From NCBI GenBank assembly GCA_942492905.1, contig OW818657.1, positions 6,138,001 through 6,202,000 of the forward strand: DNA of 64,000 nucleotides. Reading direction: 5' to 3'. Below are positions 35,699-44,259 of the stretch, piece after piece (positions within the stretch are counted from its first letter, which is position 1; each line of letters starts with the position of its first letter). The position numbers were made by a program, and so were the translations under genes. Source of the DNA: CAIZWU01 sp942492905 (GTDB lineage Bacteria; Verrucomicrobiota; Verrucomicrobiia; Verrucomicrobiales; V1-33). Under the pieces are notes generated by a model. It had not been told where the DNA came from. It did no database searches and worked only from the letters and a program-made list of their open reading frames with translations.

Positions 35699-35770
35699 AA
35701 CCGCAGAGACGCAGAGGACGCGGAGGGATTTTAGAGCCGGAGGTTTCCGGTTCTCTGCGTCTCTGCGGTT
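35699..35770. repeat. 18-bp inverted repeat with GCAGAGACGCAGAG core
   Basis: AACCGCAGAGACGCAGAG (35699-35716) and its perfect reverse complement (35753-35770) enclose 36 bp between two convergent genes. The arms could fold as a terminator hairpin with a large loop; A residues follow, not T residues, on the plus strand. This arm sequence resembles a dispersed repeat seen in other bacteria. Confidence 0.6.
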
Positions 35771-35812
35771 TAAAAAAACCCGCCATTCCTTGGCCCCTTC
35801 CGCAGCCTCCGG

Positions 35813-36733
35813 TCACGCCGGCGCCAAGGCCCGGCTGTCCTTCAGCCCTAGACTGGCGTAGATCTCACGCGTGGCGCTGGACTGGTTGAGCGTGTAGAAA
35901 TGGATGCCGGAGACGTTGTTATTGAGCAGATCCGCGCATTGCTCGGTGGCATAATGCAGGCCCACCCGGCGGACCGCTTCGGGGTCATTTCCGGCGCGCT
36001 GCAGGGCCTTCAGGAGGCGGGCCGGGAACACCGAGCCGCCTGACAAATCCGCCATGCGCTTCATCCCGTTGGTGGTGGTAATGGGCATGATGCCCGCGAT
36101 GATCGGCACGTGGATGCCGGCCAGGGCGCAGCGCTCGCGGAAGTCGTAGAAGTCGTGGTTGTCGAAGAACAGCTGGGTGCAGATGTAATCCGCGCCGGCA
36201 TCGACCTTGGCCTTGAGATGGTCCATCTCGACCAGACGGTTTGGCGTCAGGGGATGGCCTTCCGGGAAGCCGGCCACGCCAATCCCAAACCCGCGTTTGT
36301 CAGGATGCGCCCCGGTGTCGTTGAAGCGTTTGATGAATTTGACCAGATCCGCGGCAAACTGGAAAGCATCCTTGGAGCGGTCATACCCTTCCAGATTCCC
36401 CGGAGGGTCGCCGCGCAGCGCCAGAATATTGCTGACGCCCGCCGCCGCATACCGCTCCAGGATTTCCGCGATCTCCTTTTCCTGATGGCACACGCAGGTC
36501 AGGTGAGGGATCGGATCAAGCGCGGTGGTTTTTTTCAGGCGCACCACCAGATCATGGGTCATTTCCCGCGTCCCGCCGCCCGCTCCATAGGTCACGCTGA
36601 CAAAATTGGGCTGGTAGGGTTCCAGCTGGGCGATGGTTTCATACAGCCGCTCCACCGCCTCGGAGGTCTTGGGCGGGAAAAATTCGAAGGAAAGGGTGGT
36701 GGGCGTGGCAGCCAGGATATCGGAGATGTGCAT
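35813..36733 (-). CDS. metF: Methylenetetrahydrofolate reductase
   Basis: A 306-residue FAD enzyme that makes 5-methyltetrahydrofolate for methionine synthesis. Seen: the N-terminal TTLSFEFFPPKT, VSVTYGAGGGTRE, HLTCVC, the flavin-site ILALRGDPPG, VAGFPEGHP, the substrate-site QLFFDNHDFYDF and PIIAGIMPIT. Length and order are as expected for bacterial MetF. No SAM riboswitch was seen in the 170 bp upstream. Confidence 0.96.
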   Translation of the reverse strand: MHISDILAATPTTLSFEFFPPKTSEAVERLYETIAQLEPYQPNFVSVTYGAGGGTREMTHDLVVRLKKTTALDPIPHLTCVCHQEKEIAEILERYAAAGVSNILALRGDPPGNLEGYDRSKDAFQFAADLVKFIKRFNDTGAHPDKRGFGIGVAGFPEGHPLTPNRLVEMDHLKAKVDAGADYICTQLFFDNHDFYDFRERCALAGIHVPIIAGIMPITTTNGMKRMADLSGGSVFPARLLKALQRAGNDPEAVRRVGLHYATEQCADLLNNNVSGIHFYTLNQSSATREIYASLGLKDSRALAPA

Positions 36734-36854
36734 GGGAAAATCGGACCGTGCGGAGGACGCGGATTATCGCACGCGGCGGCAACTCCTCAAACCCTAATAA
36801 TCGGACTGACGCCATCCGCAGTCCATGGGTCCGGGGGGCCCCGCTCCGGGGCAA

Positions 36855-36892
36855 CAAAAAACCGGCGGCCCTGGATGTCAGGAGCCGCCGGT
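36855..36892 (-). terminator. Intrinsic terminator after the small cytochrome gene
   Basis: ACCGGCGGC (36861-36869) pairs perfectly with GCCGCCGGT (36884-36892) around a 14-base loop. On the minus strand a run of six to seven T residues follows, fitting a terminator for the gene ending at 36907. Confidence 0.85.
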
Positions 36893-36906
36893 GATTCGTT
36901 CAGGAA

Positions 36907-37290
36907 TTATTTCTTCTCGCGGTGCGCGTCATGGCAGGACTTGCAGTTGGCGGCGGCTTTCACCGCAGCACCGGCATCGGCATCGCCTTTTTCCAGCTTC
37001 TCGCCGGCGAGGACGAGGGCCGCGGTTTTCTCCTTCCAGGAGGCTTCCTCCCCTTTGGAGGGTTTGGCAGGGCTGAGGGACTTCAGCGCCGCGAGCAGTT
37101 TGGTGGCTTCATCCTTGGACAATTCGCCCTTGGTGGCTTTTTTGATATCGGAGGTGTCGCCCTTGAAGTGATCCTTCATCACCTGGCCGATGGGGGATTC
37201 CTCCTTTTTTTCGCCTTCCGCCACCGCCCTGAAGGCGAGGCCGGCACTGAGGGAGAGGGTGAGAGCAAGCAGGATGGTCGTTTTATTCAT
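36907..37290 (-). CDS. Small periplasmic cytochrome c-like protein
   Basis: A 127-residue protein with a signal peptide (MNKTTILLALTLSLSAGLAFRAVA). One haem motif CKSCH stands near the C-terminus (about residues 117-121), and the preceding part is helical and lysine/glutamate-rich, like class II cytochromes (four-helix, C-terminal CxxCH). Redox partner unknown. It is the last chromosomal gene before the integrated element. Confidence 0.8.
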   Translation of the reverse strand: MNKTTILLALTLSLSAGLAFRAVAEGEKKEESPIGQVMKDHFKGDTSDIKKATKGELSKDEATKLLAALKSLSPAKPSKGEEASWKEKTAALVLAGEKLEKGDADAGAAVKAAANCKSCHDAHREKK

Positions 37291-37644
37291 AGGATGGATG
37301 GTTTTGCGCGGATCAGCCGGATGCTTCCCACACTCCGTTTGAGCGGACGACGGGCAGCGATCTGATTTCCGCAGGCTTTGTGCCGGAAATCAGGGAATCT
37401 GTCCATCCATTCCTGCGGCCGGACTGTTCCTACCGGATGTCAGGACCCATCGGGCTGTCGCTTCAGGAGACGGCTTTCCATTTCGCGGGAACTCCAAGGA
37501 ACCACTGGCGGACTGGAAGTGGTCGGGGCGGCCAGATTCGAACTGACGATTTGATAAACCACGCTTCAACCCGTTGGTTTTCAGGGAAATACACGGCTGC
37601 GGTTTAGGGTGGACAAGGGCGGCAGTTCTTAGTAGAGTTCTTAG
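37291..37644. other. Intergenic region holding the left attachment site
   Basis: A 354-bp stretch without a supported gene. It contains the left attachment repeat (37519-37549) and presumably the integrase promoter in the 95 bp after it. The frames crossing it resemble no protein. Confidence 0.6.
37519..37549. repeat. Left attachment site (partial tRNA-Pro copy)
   Basis: These 31 bp match 58087-58117 exactly and in the same orientation. The right copy includes the CCA end, acceptor strand and T-loop of tRNA-Pro; here the match stops after the T-arm, so no full tRNA is present. Such a duplicated tRNA 3' end is the normal product of tyrosine-integrase insertion. Confidence 0.9.
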
Positions 37645-38769
37645 ATGGCCAGCCTTTGGAAACACCCGCAGAGCAAATACTTCACCGCCTGTTGGACCGA
37701 TGCCAATGGCCGGCGCATGAAGCGCTCCACGAAAACGACTGACAAGAAGCTGGCGGATAAGCTGGCCAGGCAGTTCGAAGAGGAGAGCCGCGCCAAGCGC
37801 ACCGCGAAGCAGGCCCGCCGAGTTCTGGCCGATATTTACCGCGACCTGTCCGGCGAGGAACTGCCCGCCGTGACGGTCCGGGAATACTTCACGGGCTACG
37901 TGGAGCGGAAGAGGCCGGAGGTTTCCCCTGCCACTCTCGATTACTACGCCGGCCACTCACGCCGGTTTCTGGCGTGGCTGGACAAGAAGGCTGACGCTGA
38001 TATTTCCGAAATCACCAAAACGGAAATCTCTGCCTATCGGAACCATGCCGCCACCAATGCCGGCCCCCGCACCACCAACAACACACTCAAGGCCGTTAAA
38101 ACCTTCTTCGCTGCTGCCCGAAAAGATGGCTACCTGACCGATGACCCCGCCGCCGACGTGGACACCGTGCGCGACCGCAGCGAATCCACCCGCCGCCCCT
38201 TTACTCTGGATGAGCTCCGCGCCCTTATGGCCGTGGCCACCGATGAATGGCGCTCCCTGATTCTCTTTGGACTCTACACCGGCCAACGCTTGGCAGACGT
38301 GGCCACCCTCACATGGCAAAACCTCGACCTTGCCCGCGAGGAACTTCGCCTCACCACCCGGAAGACCGGTCGCCGCCAAGCCCTCCCCTTGGCTGCCCCG
38401 CTGCGGGCGCACATCGACACCCTCCCCGCTGGCGACGATCCCAGCGCGGCACTCCACCCCACCGCCGCCGCCACCATTCAGCGCACCGGCCGCAGCGGCA
38501 TTCTTTCCAAGTCCTTCGCGGAACTCCTTACCGCCGCCGGCTTGCGCAAAGCCACCGCCACCAAGGAAGAAGGGAACGCCCGCACCAAGCATGAGCTCTC
38601 CTTTCACTCCCTCCGCCATACGGCCACCAGCCTTCTGAAAAATGCAGGCATCCCGCAATCTGTCGTGATGGACTACATCGGCCACGACTCCGCCGACGTC
38701 AGCCACGGCTACACCCACACCGGCCGCGAAGCCCTGGAGAAGGCCGCCGCCGCTTTTCCAACTCTGTAA
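37645..38769 (+). CDS. int: Tyrosine recombinase/integrase
   Basis: A 374-residue site-specific recombinase. An N-terminal arm-binding part and SAM-like core-binding domain (about residues 72-165) precede the catalytic domain. The catalytic residues are visible: R215 in TGQRLADVATLTW, H321 and R324 in FHSLRHTATS, a histidine in DYIGHDS and the nucleophile Y356 in SHGYTHTG. It should insert and excise the element at the tRNA-Pro 3' end. The start lies 95 bp from the left attachment repeat. An unknown gene follows 9 bp downstream. Confidence 0.95.
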   Translation: MASLWKHPQSKYFTACWTDANGRRMKRSTKTTDKKLADKLARQFEEESRAKRTAKQARRVLADIYRDLSGEELPAVTVREYFTGYVERKRPEVSPATLDYYAGHSRRFLAWLDKKADADISEITKTEISAYRNHAATNAGPRTTNNTLKAVKTFFAAARKDGYLTDDPAADVDTVRDRSESTRRPFTLDELRALMAVATDEWRSLILFGLYTGQRLADVATLTWQNLDLAREELRLTTRKTGRRQALPLAAPLRAHIDTLPAGDDPSAALHPTAAATIQRTGRSGILSKSFAELLTAAGLRKATATKEEGNARTKHELSFHSLRHTATSLLKNAGIPQSVVMDYIGHDSADVSHGYTHTGREALEKAAAAFPTL

Positions 38770-38778
38770 ATTTCTGAC

Positions 38779-39612
38779 ATGGCCACCAAGAAGAAGCGCA
38801 AAACCCCTCCCACCGTGAAGCGCCTGCAAACGGCGATGGACCGACGAGCAAAAGACATGGGCTGGAGTGAACACGACCGAGCCGCCCGAAGGCGTATGGC
38901 GGCAGCCCTGAGGACCTGCCGGGCACACTATCGGAAGCATCTGCCGCACCATTGGCGATTCATGGTCCGTTCCGCCCGAATCCAGATCCTCCAAGCCGTA
39001 AGGGACTGCCGAACATTGGACGCCTTGCTCCTAGAGCGCAGCTTACCGCCGGTGATGATGGAGGCGTTCACGGAGTATAACCACTCTGGCGCCCTCGCGG
39101 GGATTGATTGCCGCGCCTACGCGGAACTTGCCGTCCTGACCCAAGGCAAAAGACCCTCCTCGAAGGTTTCCGCCTCAGGCGAGCCGAACAAGTTTACGTG
39201 GAAATTTACCTTGGAGCGAGTCCGGGAGGCCCTGAGGGATGGAAGGAGCGTAGAGTATGCCCTCGACCTCTACGCGGACACCATCCAATCCATGGCGCTA
39301 AGCGGACAAGCGGGGTTTTTTGAGGAGCTTGGGGATTTATTCCGCAAACACCGCAGCACCCCATTCAAACGCAGTCTGACAGATTGGATTGTCCGGGCAT
39401 GGCTTCCGCTTTGCCTCTGGGAATGCAGCGCTGACGGCCACGAAGCCCACTCAAGATTCTGTCAAGCAGCGGACCTGCTGGAACTGAATTTCCCCGGGGC
39501 TGAGGATGCCGTATTCTACCATCAGTTTATCACGGCATGGAGGAACACGCGGAGCAAGAAAATGAATCCGAAAGCCAGGACTTTCGTAAAACCGAACGGC
39601 CAGCGGGATTAA
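38779..39612 (+). CDS. Element protein of unknown function
   Basis: A 277-residue protein, strongly basic at the N-terminus (MATKKKRKTPPTVKRLQTAM) and otherwise helical with many tryptophans and cysteines (WIVRAWLPLCLWECSADGHE). No signal peptide or membrane helix. I recognise no family. It begins 9 bp after the integrase and is probably cotranscribed with it; the basic N-terminus could bind DNA. Confidence 0.65.
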   Translation: MATKKKRKTPPTVKRLQTAMDRRAKDMGWSEHDRAARRRMAAALRTCRAHYRKHLPHHWRFMVRSARIQILQAVRDCRTLDALLLERSLPPVMMEAFTEYNHSGALAGIDCRAYAELAVLTQGKRPSSKVSASGEPNKFTWKFTLERVREALRDGRSVEYALDLYADTIQSMALSGQAGFFEELGDLFRKHRSTPFKRSLTDWIVRAWLPLCLWECSADGHEAHSRFCQAADLLELNFPGAEDAVFYHQFITAWRNTRSKKMNPKARTFVKPNGQRD

Positions 39613-39739
39613 TCCGGCCGGCCGGCCAACTGGATAAAGCCCACGAATGGCCAAGGGCGGAAGGCCGTGGATAGGGTGCTATCAACAGAGCGCAACCCAC
39701 GACGGGGAGCGGCTGCCTACACCCAACCACCATATCCCG

Positions 39740-39976
39740 ATGATAAAGCCCGAAAAACAAGCCGCCCTCGCCGAGGCCAACACCGCAGGCACCACCCGCC
39801 AGCCCGTTGTGCCCGCCTTTCTCAAGGTCCCCGCCGCCGTCGCCTACTCCGGGATTGGCCGCAGCACCCTATACGAGCTCATGGGAGCGCGGAAAATCAA
39901 AAGCCACCGCATCGGCGCCGCCCGTGTCATTGACCGGGCCAGTCTCGATGCCTTCATTTCCTCCCAGCCTTCCTAA
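39740..39976 (+). CDS. Excisionase-like helix-turn-helix protein
   Basis: A 78-residue protein from ATG 39740 (MIKPEKQAALAEANTAG). The core FLKVPAAVAYSGIGRSTLYELMGARKIKSHRIGAARVI and DRASLDAFI is the MerR-like 'excisionase' winged-helix pattern (HTH_17), in which the first helix-turn-helix reads (V/A)A-x-x-x-G-(I/V)-(G/S)-R-(S/T)-T-(L/I)-Y. It probably directs excision or controls element genes. The frame opens at 39647 without a convincing extra domain. Confidence 0.8.
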   Translation: MIKPEKQAALAEANTAGTTRQPVVPAFLKVPAAVAYSGIGRSTLYELMGARKIKSHRIGAARVIDRASLDAFISSQPS

Positions 39977-40115
39977 ACCTTTGCCGCGCTTTGCGCCAAG
40001 GAGTCCCCGCCCGCTGCCTCTCGTAAAGGCAGCAGAGCGGGAGGGGCTGGCCCCGGGTTTCAACCCTTACAGCCTACCCGATTCCACGGTTTCCGCAAGC
40101 ACGGCGCACCTTCAG

Positions 40116-40277
40116 ATGCGTCCCATGAAATCACCTTCCCACCAGACACACGAACACACCAAGGAGGGAGCCGTCTCCCCTCCGGTCCGCTGGATAACTC
40201 CCAGCGAAGGCACCGACCACGCCTCCCGCCGCAGGATGCCCTCATTTGCCATCATAGAAGGGAGGCAGCGCTTATGA
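40116..40277 (+). CDS. Small ORF coupled to the RepA-like gene
   Basis: A 53-codon frame (MRPMKSPSHQTHEHTKEG) whose TGA overlaps the ATG of the RepA-like gene by 4 bp. The overlap suggests translational coupling, but the product has no recognisable fold. Confidence 0.35.
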   Translation: MRPMKSPSHQTHEHTKEGAVSPPVRWITPSEGTDHASRRRMPSFAIIEGRQRL

Positions 40278-41689
40278 GTAGCCGCCTTCATCCTGCTGAT
40301 CAGGAACACCCCGTTGAACGGAACGCCCTCAGTATCGCCCTACTGCATGGGCCGGCTATTCTGACGAGCCACGGTTTGCGGTATTTCCATTTCACGGGAC
40401 AGCACGCCACGCTTTTCCGCATCCTGGAGGTGGCCGCCGGGGAAACTCCCAGCGGCATTCCCGAAATGGTCCGCATTCAAGCCTTGGCATCGAATGAGCA
40501 GGATTCCGGTATTCCGGCGGGTGAGGTTGGCCAAGCCTTGGCTTGTCTCACGGAGGGAACCGGGGAAGCCCACAATGCCTCATGGTATGCTGGTAAGATC
40601 ATAGCCGGCTGGAAGAGGCGAGAAAGCTTGGCGCTCACCATCCGCTTGGAACAAATCCAGAACGGAGACGCGGAAGGCGACATCGGGCAACTCATCGCCA
40701 GGCTGGCCGAATTGGCGCGCGACAGCTCCCCGGACCTCACCACAATCAATCTGGCAAACATCCGAGGATGTATGCTGACCGGGGAGCAACTCATGGCCCT
40801 GCACGTGCCCCAGCGCCCCCGCCTGCTGGACGATTGGCTTTGCCGTGGCGACCTGGGATTCATCTTCGCCCCCCGTGGCGTAGGTAAGACGTGGATTTCC
40901 ATGGCACTCCCGCACGCCATCAGCGCCGGGGCACCCCTTGGGTTATGGTCCGCAGGGGAAGAGCGCTCCAGCGTGCTCTATCTTGACGGGGAAATGCCGC
41001 TCGAACTCAGCAAAGCCCGGCACACAGGACTGACGCTGGAAGGCGGGAACGTGGCCTATCTCCATCATGACGTGCTTTTTGAAAAACTCGGTCACACCCT
41101 TAACATTGCAGAGCCGGGCCACCAAGAGGCCATTACAGCATTACTCCTCAAGGAAGAACGGAACTTTCTGGTTCTGGACAACTTGAGCTGTCTGGCCTCC
41201 GGCGTGGATGAAAACAAAGGCCTCGCCTACGAACCGATTGCGGCCTGGTTGCTCGAACTCCGACGCCGGAAAATCACCACCATCATGGTCCACCATGCCG
41301 GCCGGGAAGGCTTCATGCGGGGCCACAGCAAGCGGGAGGATGCCGCCTCCTGGATCATCGAACTGCGGGACGCCAAGGACGAGGGGCAGCCGGGAGCGCG
41401 TTTTGTGAGTCATTTTGCCAAGCCTAGCCGGAACACCGGGCAGCACATGCCGGACCTGCTTTGGCACTTCACCACGGACGAAGCGGACGGCCGCACGGCC
41501 ATCCATTGCGAACCCGCCGAGGAAAGTGAATACGAAGCCATGCTTCGCCATATCGCCGACGGCGTGGAAACTGTCACCGATCTTGCCGAAATAATGGGTA
41601 AAGGAAAAGGCACCATCAGCAAATGGGTGAAAAGGGGCGAAGCTACCGGCCGGCTCAAAAGGAGCGGAAACCGCATCCTCCCCGCCTGA
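40274..41689 (+). CDS. RepA-like RecA-fold ATPase/helicase
   Basis: A 471-residue protein. Residues about 15-150 resemble the helical N-terminal domain of DnaB-type helicases. The ATPase core has Walker A FAPRGVGKTWIS, a Walker B-like SVLYLDGEMPLELS, NFLVLDNLSCLASG and a sensor TTIMVHHAGREG, as in RepA/RSF1010-type hexameric helicases (AAA_25). The C-terminus carries a winged-helix-like TVTDLAEIMGKGKGTISKWV. It probably starts replication of the excised element. Iteron-like repeats follow immediately downstream. Confidence 0.8.
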   Translation: MSSRLHPADQEHPVERNALSIALLHGPAILTSHGLRYFHFTGQHATLFRILEVAAGETPSGIPEMVRIQALASNEQDSGIPAGEVGQALACLTEGTGEAHNASWYAGKIIAGWKRRESLALTIRLEQIQNGDAEGDIGQLIARLAELARDSSPDLTTINLANIRGCMLTGEQLMALHVPQRPRLLDDWLCRGDLGFIFAPRGVGKTWISMALPHAISAGAPLGLWSAGEERSSVLYLDGEMPLELSKARHTGLTLEGGNVAYLHHDVLFEKLGHTLNIAEPGHQEAITALLLKEERNFLVLDNLSCLASGVDENKGLAYEPIAAWLLELRRRKITTIMVHHAGREGFMRGHSKREDAASWIIELRDAKDEGQPGARFVSHFAKPSRNTGQHMPDLLWHFTTDEADGRTAIHCEPAEESEYEAMLRHIADGVETVTDLAEIMGKGKGTISKWVKRGEATGRLKRSGNRILPA

Positions 41690-42245
41690 CTCAGAAGCAG
41701 TTTCCAAGTTTCCGGGCATATGGATGGAAACATGGAAACCCGTGCGAGCGGCGGAAACCGCAACTGGAAACCGTCTGGAAATAGTCTCGCATCCGTGGAA
41801 ACTGAGTGGAAACTATGCGGAATCGGCCCGATATTTGAGGGATTCGAGGAATTCAGGCCAAGTTTTCAGTAATCTAGAAAAATCACAAACTGGCCGCTCC
41901 TGAACTGTAGCGAGCCCACTTGGTAAAGCGCTGGTTGAAGCAGCAGCCAGCCTTGGGCACCCCTCTCCTGATTGCCCATTCGCTGGCTCCCACCCGGATC
42001 AGGTGCTTGGTCTAGATCTGCAATGGAGGCAATCGATGTCCCGGTCGGTGCGCTGCCAGCCGCGCTGGCGGAGCGTTCCGTCAGCCCATTCACAGCTGAA
42101 ACCGGCACGGGATGCGGTCACTCCCCGTGTGCCCCCCACTTAGGTTCCTTTGAAAGGCGGCATCAGCCGGATACCAAGCCCGGCCTTCTGAAAATTTGAC
42201 TTACGGAACAATCTGTGAAGCTGTTCTTCCAACGTCCAATCTCCC
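41690..42245. other. 556-bp gap with iteron-like repeats
   Basis: No supported gene. The first 125 bp hold the GGAAAC repeat cluster, followed by an AT-rich stretch around 41850-41890. The rest (41900-42245) leads to the His-rich gene and should hold its promoter; TTGACT at 42196 could be a -35 box, but no good -10 was found. Confidence 0.5.
41725..41813. repeat. Iteron-like cluster of TGGAAAC repeats
   Basis: Seven direct copies of (T/C)GGAAA(C/T) start at 41725, 41733, 41752, 41765, 41776, 41796 and 41807, all on the plus strand, behind the RepA-like gene. Repeats beside a replication ATPase gene suggest an origin, but spacing is irregular (8-20 bp). Confidence 0.45.
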
Positions 42246-42746
42246 ATGACCACGTACCCATCTTCTACCGCCCTCCGCCGTTTGCTCGGCTGGACGATGA
42301 TGCTGGCATACCTGGCGGGAATTCAAGGTTGGGCGCCGATGGCATTTGGTGCCGTCGCAGCGTTGCAGCATGGGCATGAGGTCAGTCTGTCGCAGGAAAA
42401 CGGCGACTGGCACCTTGTGTTGAGCCACCTGGATCATGAGGATTGCGATGCTGAAGAGGCCCCGCACGCGGAAGATCATCATGGCGCCGAACTCGCGGCT
42501 GCGGAAGATCACCATCACGGCCCGGCCCACGTTTTTTGCTTCGCTTCTGAAAATTCCAATGCCTTGGGGGCTGCGGGACTCTCCGCGCCCAAGGTCAATT
42601 TTGAGGCGGGGTTGGTTGAAAAATGCGCACGTCCCGAATTCCGCATCTACCCGGTGCCGGTGTATCTGGATGGCGTGGCGGCACGCCCGCCGCCGGGCAA
42701 ACCGGCGTGGCTGGTGTGTCTGAGGACAACCGTGCTCATCGTTTGA
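42246..42746 (+). CDS. Exported histidine-rich protein
   Basis: A 166-residue protein with a hydrophobic leader (MTTYPSSTALRRLLGWTMMLAYLAGIQGW). Two histidine/acid-rich segments (SHLDHEDCDAEEAPHAEDHH and AAEDHHHGPAHVFCF, residues about 56-100) could bind metal ions. It heads the czc-like operon, as small His-rich or 'CzcI/CusF-like' proteins often do, and may act as a periplasmic metal sponge or chaperone. No known family was recognised. The czcC gene follows 154 bp later. Confidence 0.75.
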   Translation: MTTYPSSTALRRLLGWTMMLAYLAGIQGWAPMAFGAVAALQHGHEVSLSQENGDWHLVLSHLDHEDCDAEEAPHAEDHHGAELAAAEDHHHGPAHVFCFASENSNALGAAGLSAPKVNFEAGLVEKCARPEFRIYPVPVYLDGVAARPPPGKPAWLVCLRTTVLIV

Positions 42747-42900
42747 GATAAAAGCCTGACCAACCCGTGATTCGCTCCCCCGTGGAGCCGCTTCGCGGGT
42801 TTTTCGTTTGTGCGCGGCCCGCTGGCCGTGCGTTCCGGGCTGCGCTCTGCCCGCTTTGACCTCAACGCGCATCATTCTTTTTCCCAAAATCATTCCGCTC

Positions 42901-44238
42901 ATGAATCCCTTTCCAATAACCATAAGCTGCCGCGCTCCCCGCGTGGTGGCGATGGTGTTTTCCCTGTTGGCCTCCCCCGCTTTCGCGGACGTGGAGCCTC
43001 TCTACAAACTTCCCGCAGCTCCGAACCCATCCGGCACGGTGAGCCTGCGGCAGGCCATCGGTTTGGCCCTCTCCAATCATCCCTCCTTGGCCACGTTCAC
43101 CCTGGACGTGCGGGTGGCCGAAGCCCGGATGATCCAAGCCGGGCTGAAACCCAATCCCCAACTCAATTTCACCTCGGAGAACCTCCCCGGCTCCGGTCCC
43201 TACAAGGACGGGGAACTGATGGAGAACACACTTCAATTGAGCCAACTCGTGGAGCTGGGCGGCAAACGTGATGCCCGCCTGCGTGAAGCTGAAGCCGGGC
43301 GCAGCGTGGCGGAGTGGGCCTGGCAGGTGCGGCGCATTGAGGTGCTGCGTGATACCGCACAGGCCTTCGTGGCGGTGCTGGCTTCCCAAAAGCAGGTGCA
43401 GCTCGCCGAAGAAACTGCCGGTCTGGCGGCAAAGGTTACTCCGATGACGCAAAAGCGGGTGGAGGCGGGTAAAGCCAACGCCGTGGAAGTCACCCGCAGC
43501 AATGTGGCGGTGGCATCCGCCAAGATTGAATTGGAGCAGGCCAAGCGCTCGTTGGCGTCGGCCCGCACCAATTTGGCGGCGCTCTGGGGGGCGCGGACGG
43601 CCAACTTTGATAGTGTCACCGGCGACTTTGGCTCGGTGAAAACCATTCCGGTCTTTTCCACTCTGGTGGCGCAAATCAAGAGCCACCCTGAAATCACACG
43701 CTGGTCGGCGGAGCGCGCCCAACGCGAGGCTGTGCTGGCGCGGGAGTATACTCTGGCTAAAGCGGATGTCACCGTCTTCGGTGGGCCGCGCACTTTGGGG
43801 AAAGCGGAGGAAATCACCTTCACGCTGGGTTTTTCCATTCCGCTGCCGTTCAGGAACCGCAATCAGGGAGCCATCGCGGCAGCGGAGGTGGAAATCGCCA
43901 AAACCGACACGGAGCGGCTGACTTCGGAGATGAGTGTCTTCACGCAGCTCAGCGCTGCCTATCAAGTATTGCAGCGGGCCGCGAATGAAGTCGAAATCCT
44001 GAACAAGGACGTGCTACCCGGCGCAGCGGAAGCCGAAAAAGCGGTGACGGAAGGTTATGAAGCCGGCCGCTTCACCCAGCTCGAAATCCTCGATGCCCGC
44101 CGCACCCTGATTCAAGCCCGCCACCAGCAACTCCGCGCCCTGTCCGATTATCATCAGGCCGTGGCTGAAATCGAAGCCCTCACCGCAGGTCCGGTCAATT
44201 TGTCAGCAGCCGGTGCCGCCTCCCCCTCTTCCAAGTAA
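42901..44238 (+). CDS. czcC: Outer-membrane efflux protein (CzcC/TolC family)
   Basis: A 445-residue TolC-type channel protein from ATG 42901 (MNPFPITISC); a leader precedes the cleavage region SLLASPAFA. Family features are the N-terminal SLRQAIGLALSNHPSL, QAGLKPNPQLNF, and the long coiled-coil hairpins with QRVEAGKANAVEV-like and GYEAGRFTQLEILDARRTL segments near the second hairpin. It provides the outer-membrane exit for the RND pump encoded next. The adaptor gene follows after 21 bp, so the genes form one operon. Confidence 0.9.
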   Translation: MNPFPITISCRAPRVVAMVFSLLASPAFADVEPLYKLPAAPNPSGTVSLRQAIGLALSNHPSLATFTLDVRVAEARMIQAGLKPNPQLNFTSENLPGSGPYKDGELMENTLQLSQLVELGGKRDARLREAEAGRSVAEWAWQVRRIEVLRDTAQAFVAVLASQKQVQLAEETAGLAAKVTPMTQKRVEAGKANAVEVTRSNVAVASAKIELEQAKRSLASARTNLAALWGARTANFDSVTGDFGSVKTIPVFSTLVAQIKSHPEITRWSAERAQREAVLAREYTLAKADVTVFGGPRTLGKAEEITFTLGFSIPLPFRNRNQGAIAAAEVEIAKTDTERLTSEMSVFTQLSAAYQVLQRAANEVEILNKDVLPGAAEAEKAVTEGYEAGRFTQLEILDARRTLIQARHQQLRALSDYHQAVAEIEALTAGPVNLSAAGAASPSSK

Positions 44239-44259
44239 CTACTTTTCCAAAATTTATCC

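Noticed and set aside
37519..37605. A second tRNA-Pro at the left attachment site
   Set aside because: Only the 3' end is present; no anticodon or D-arm follows, so it is a duplicated attachment fragment.
41866..42199. Opposed 75-80 codon frames before the His-rich gene
   Set aside because: Both are low in hydrophobic pattern, lack a good start and overlap each other; treated as intergenic.
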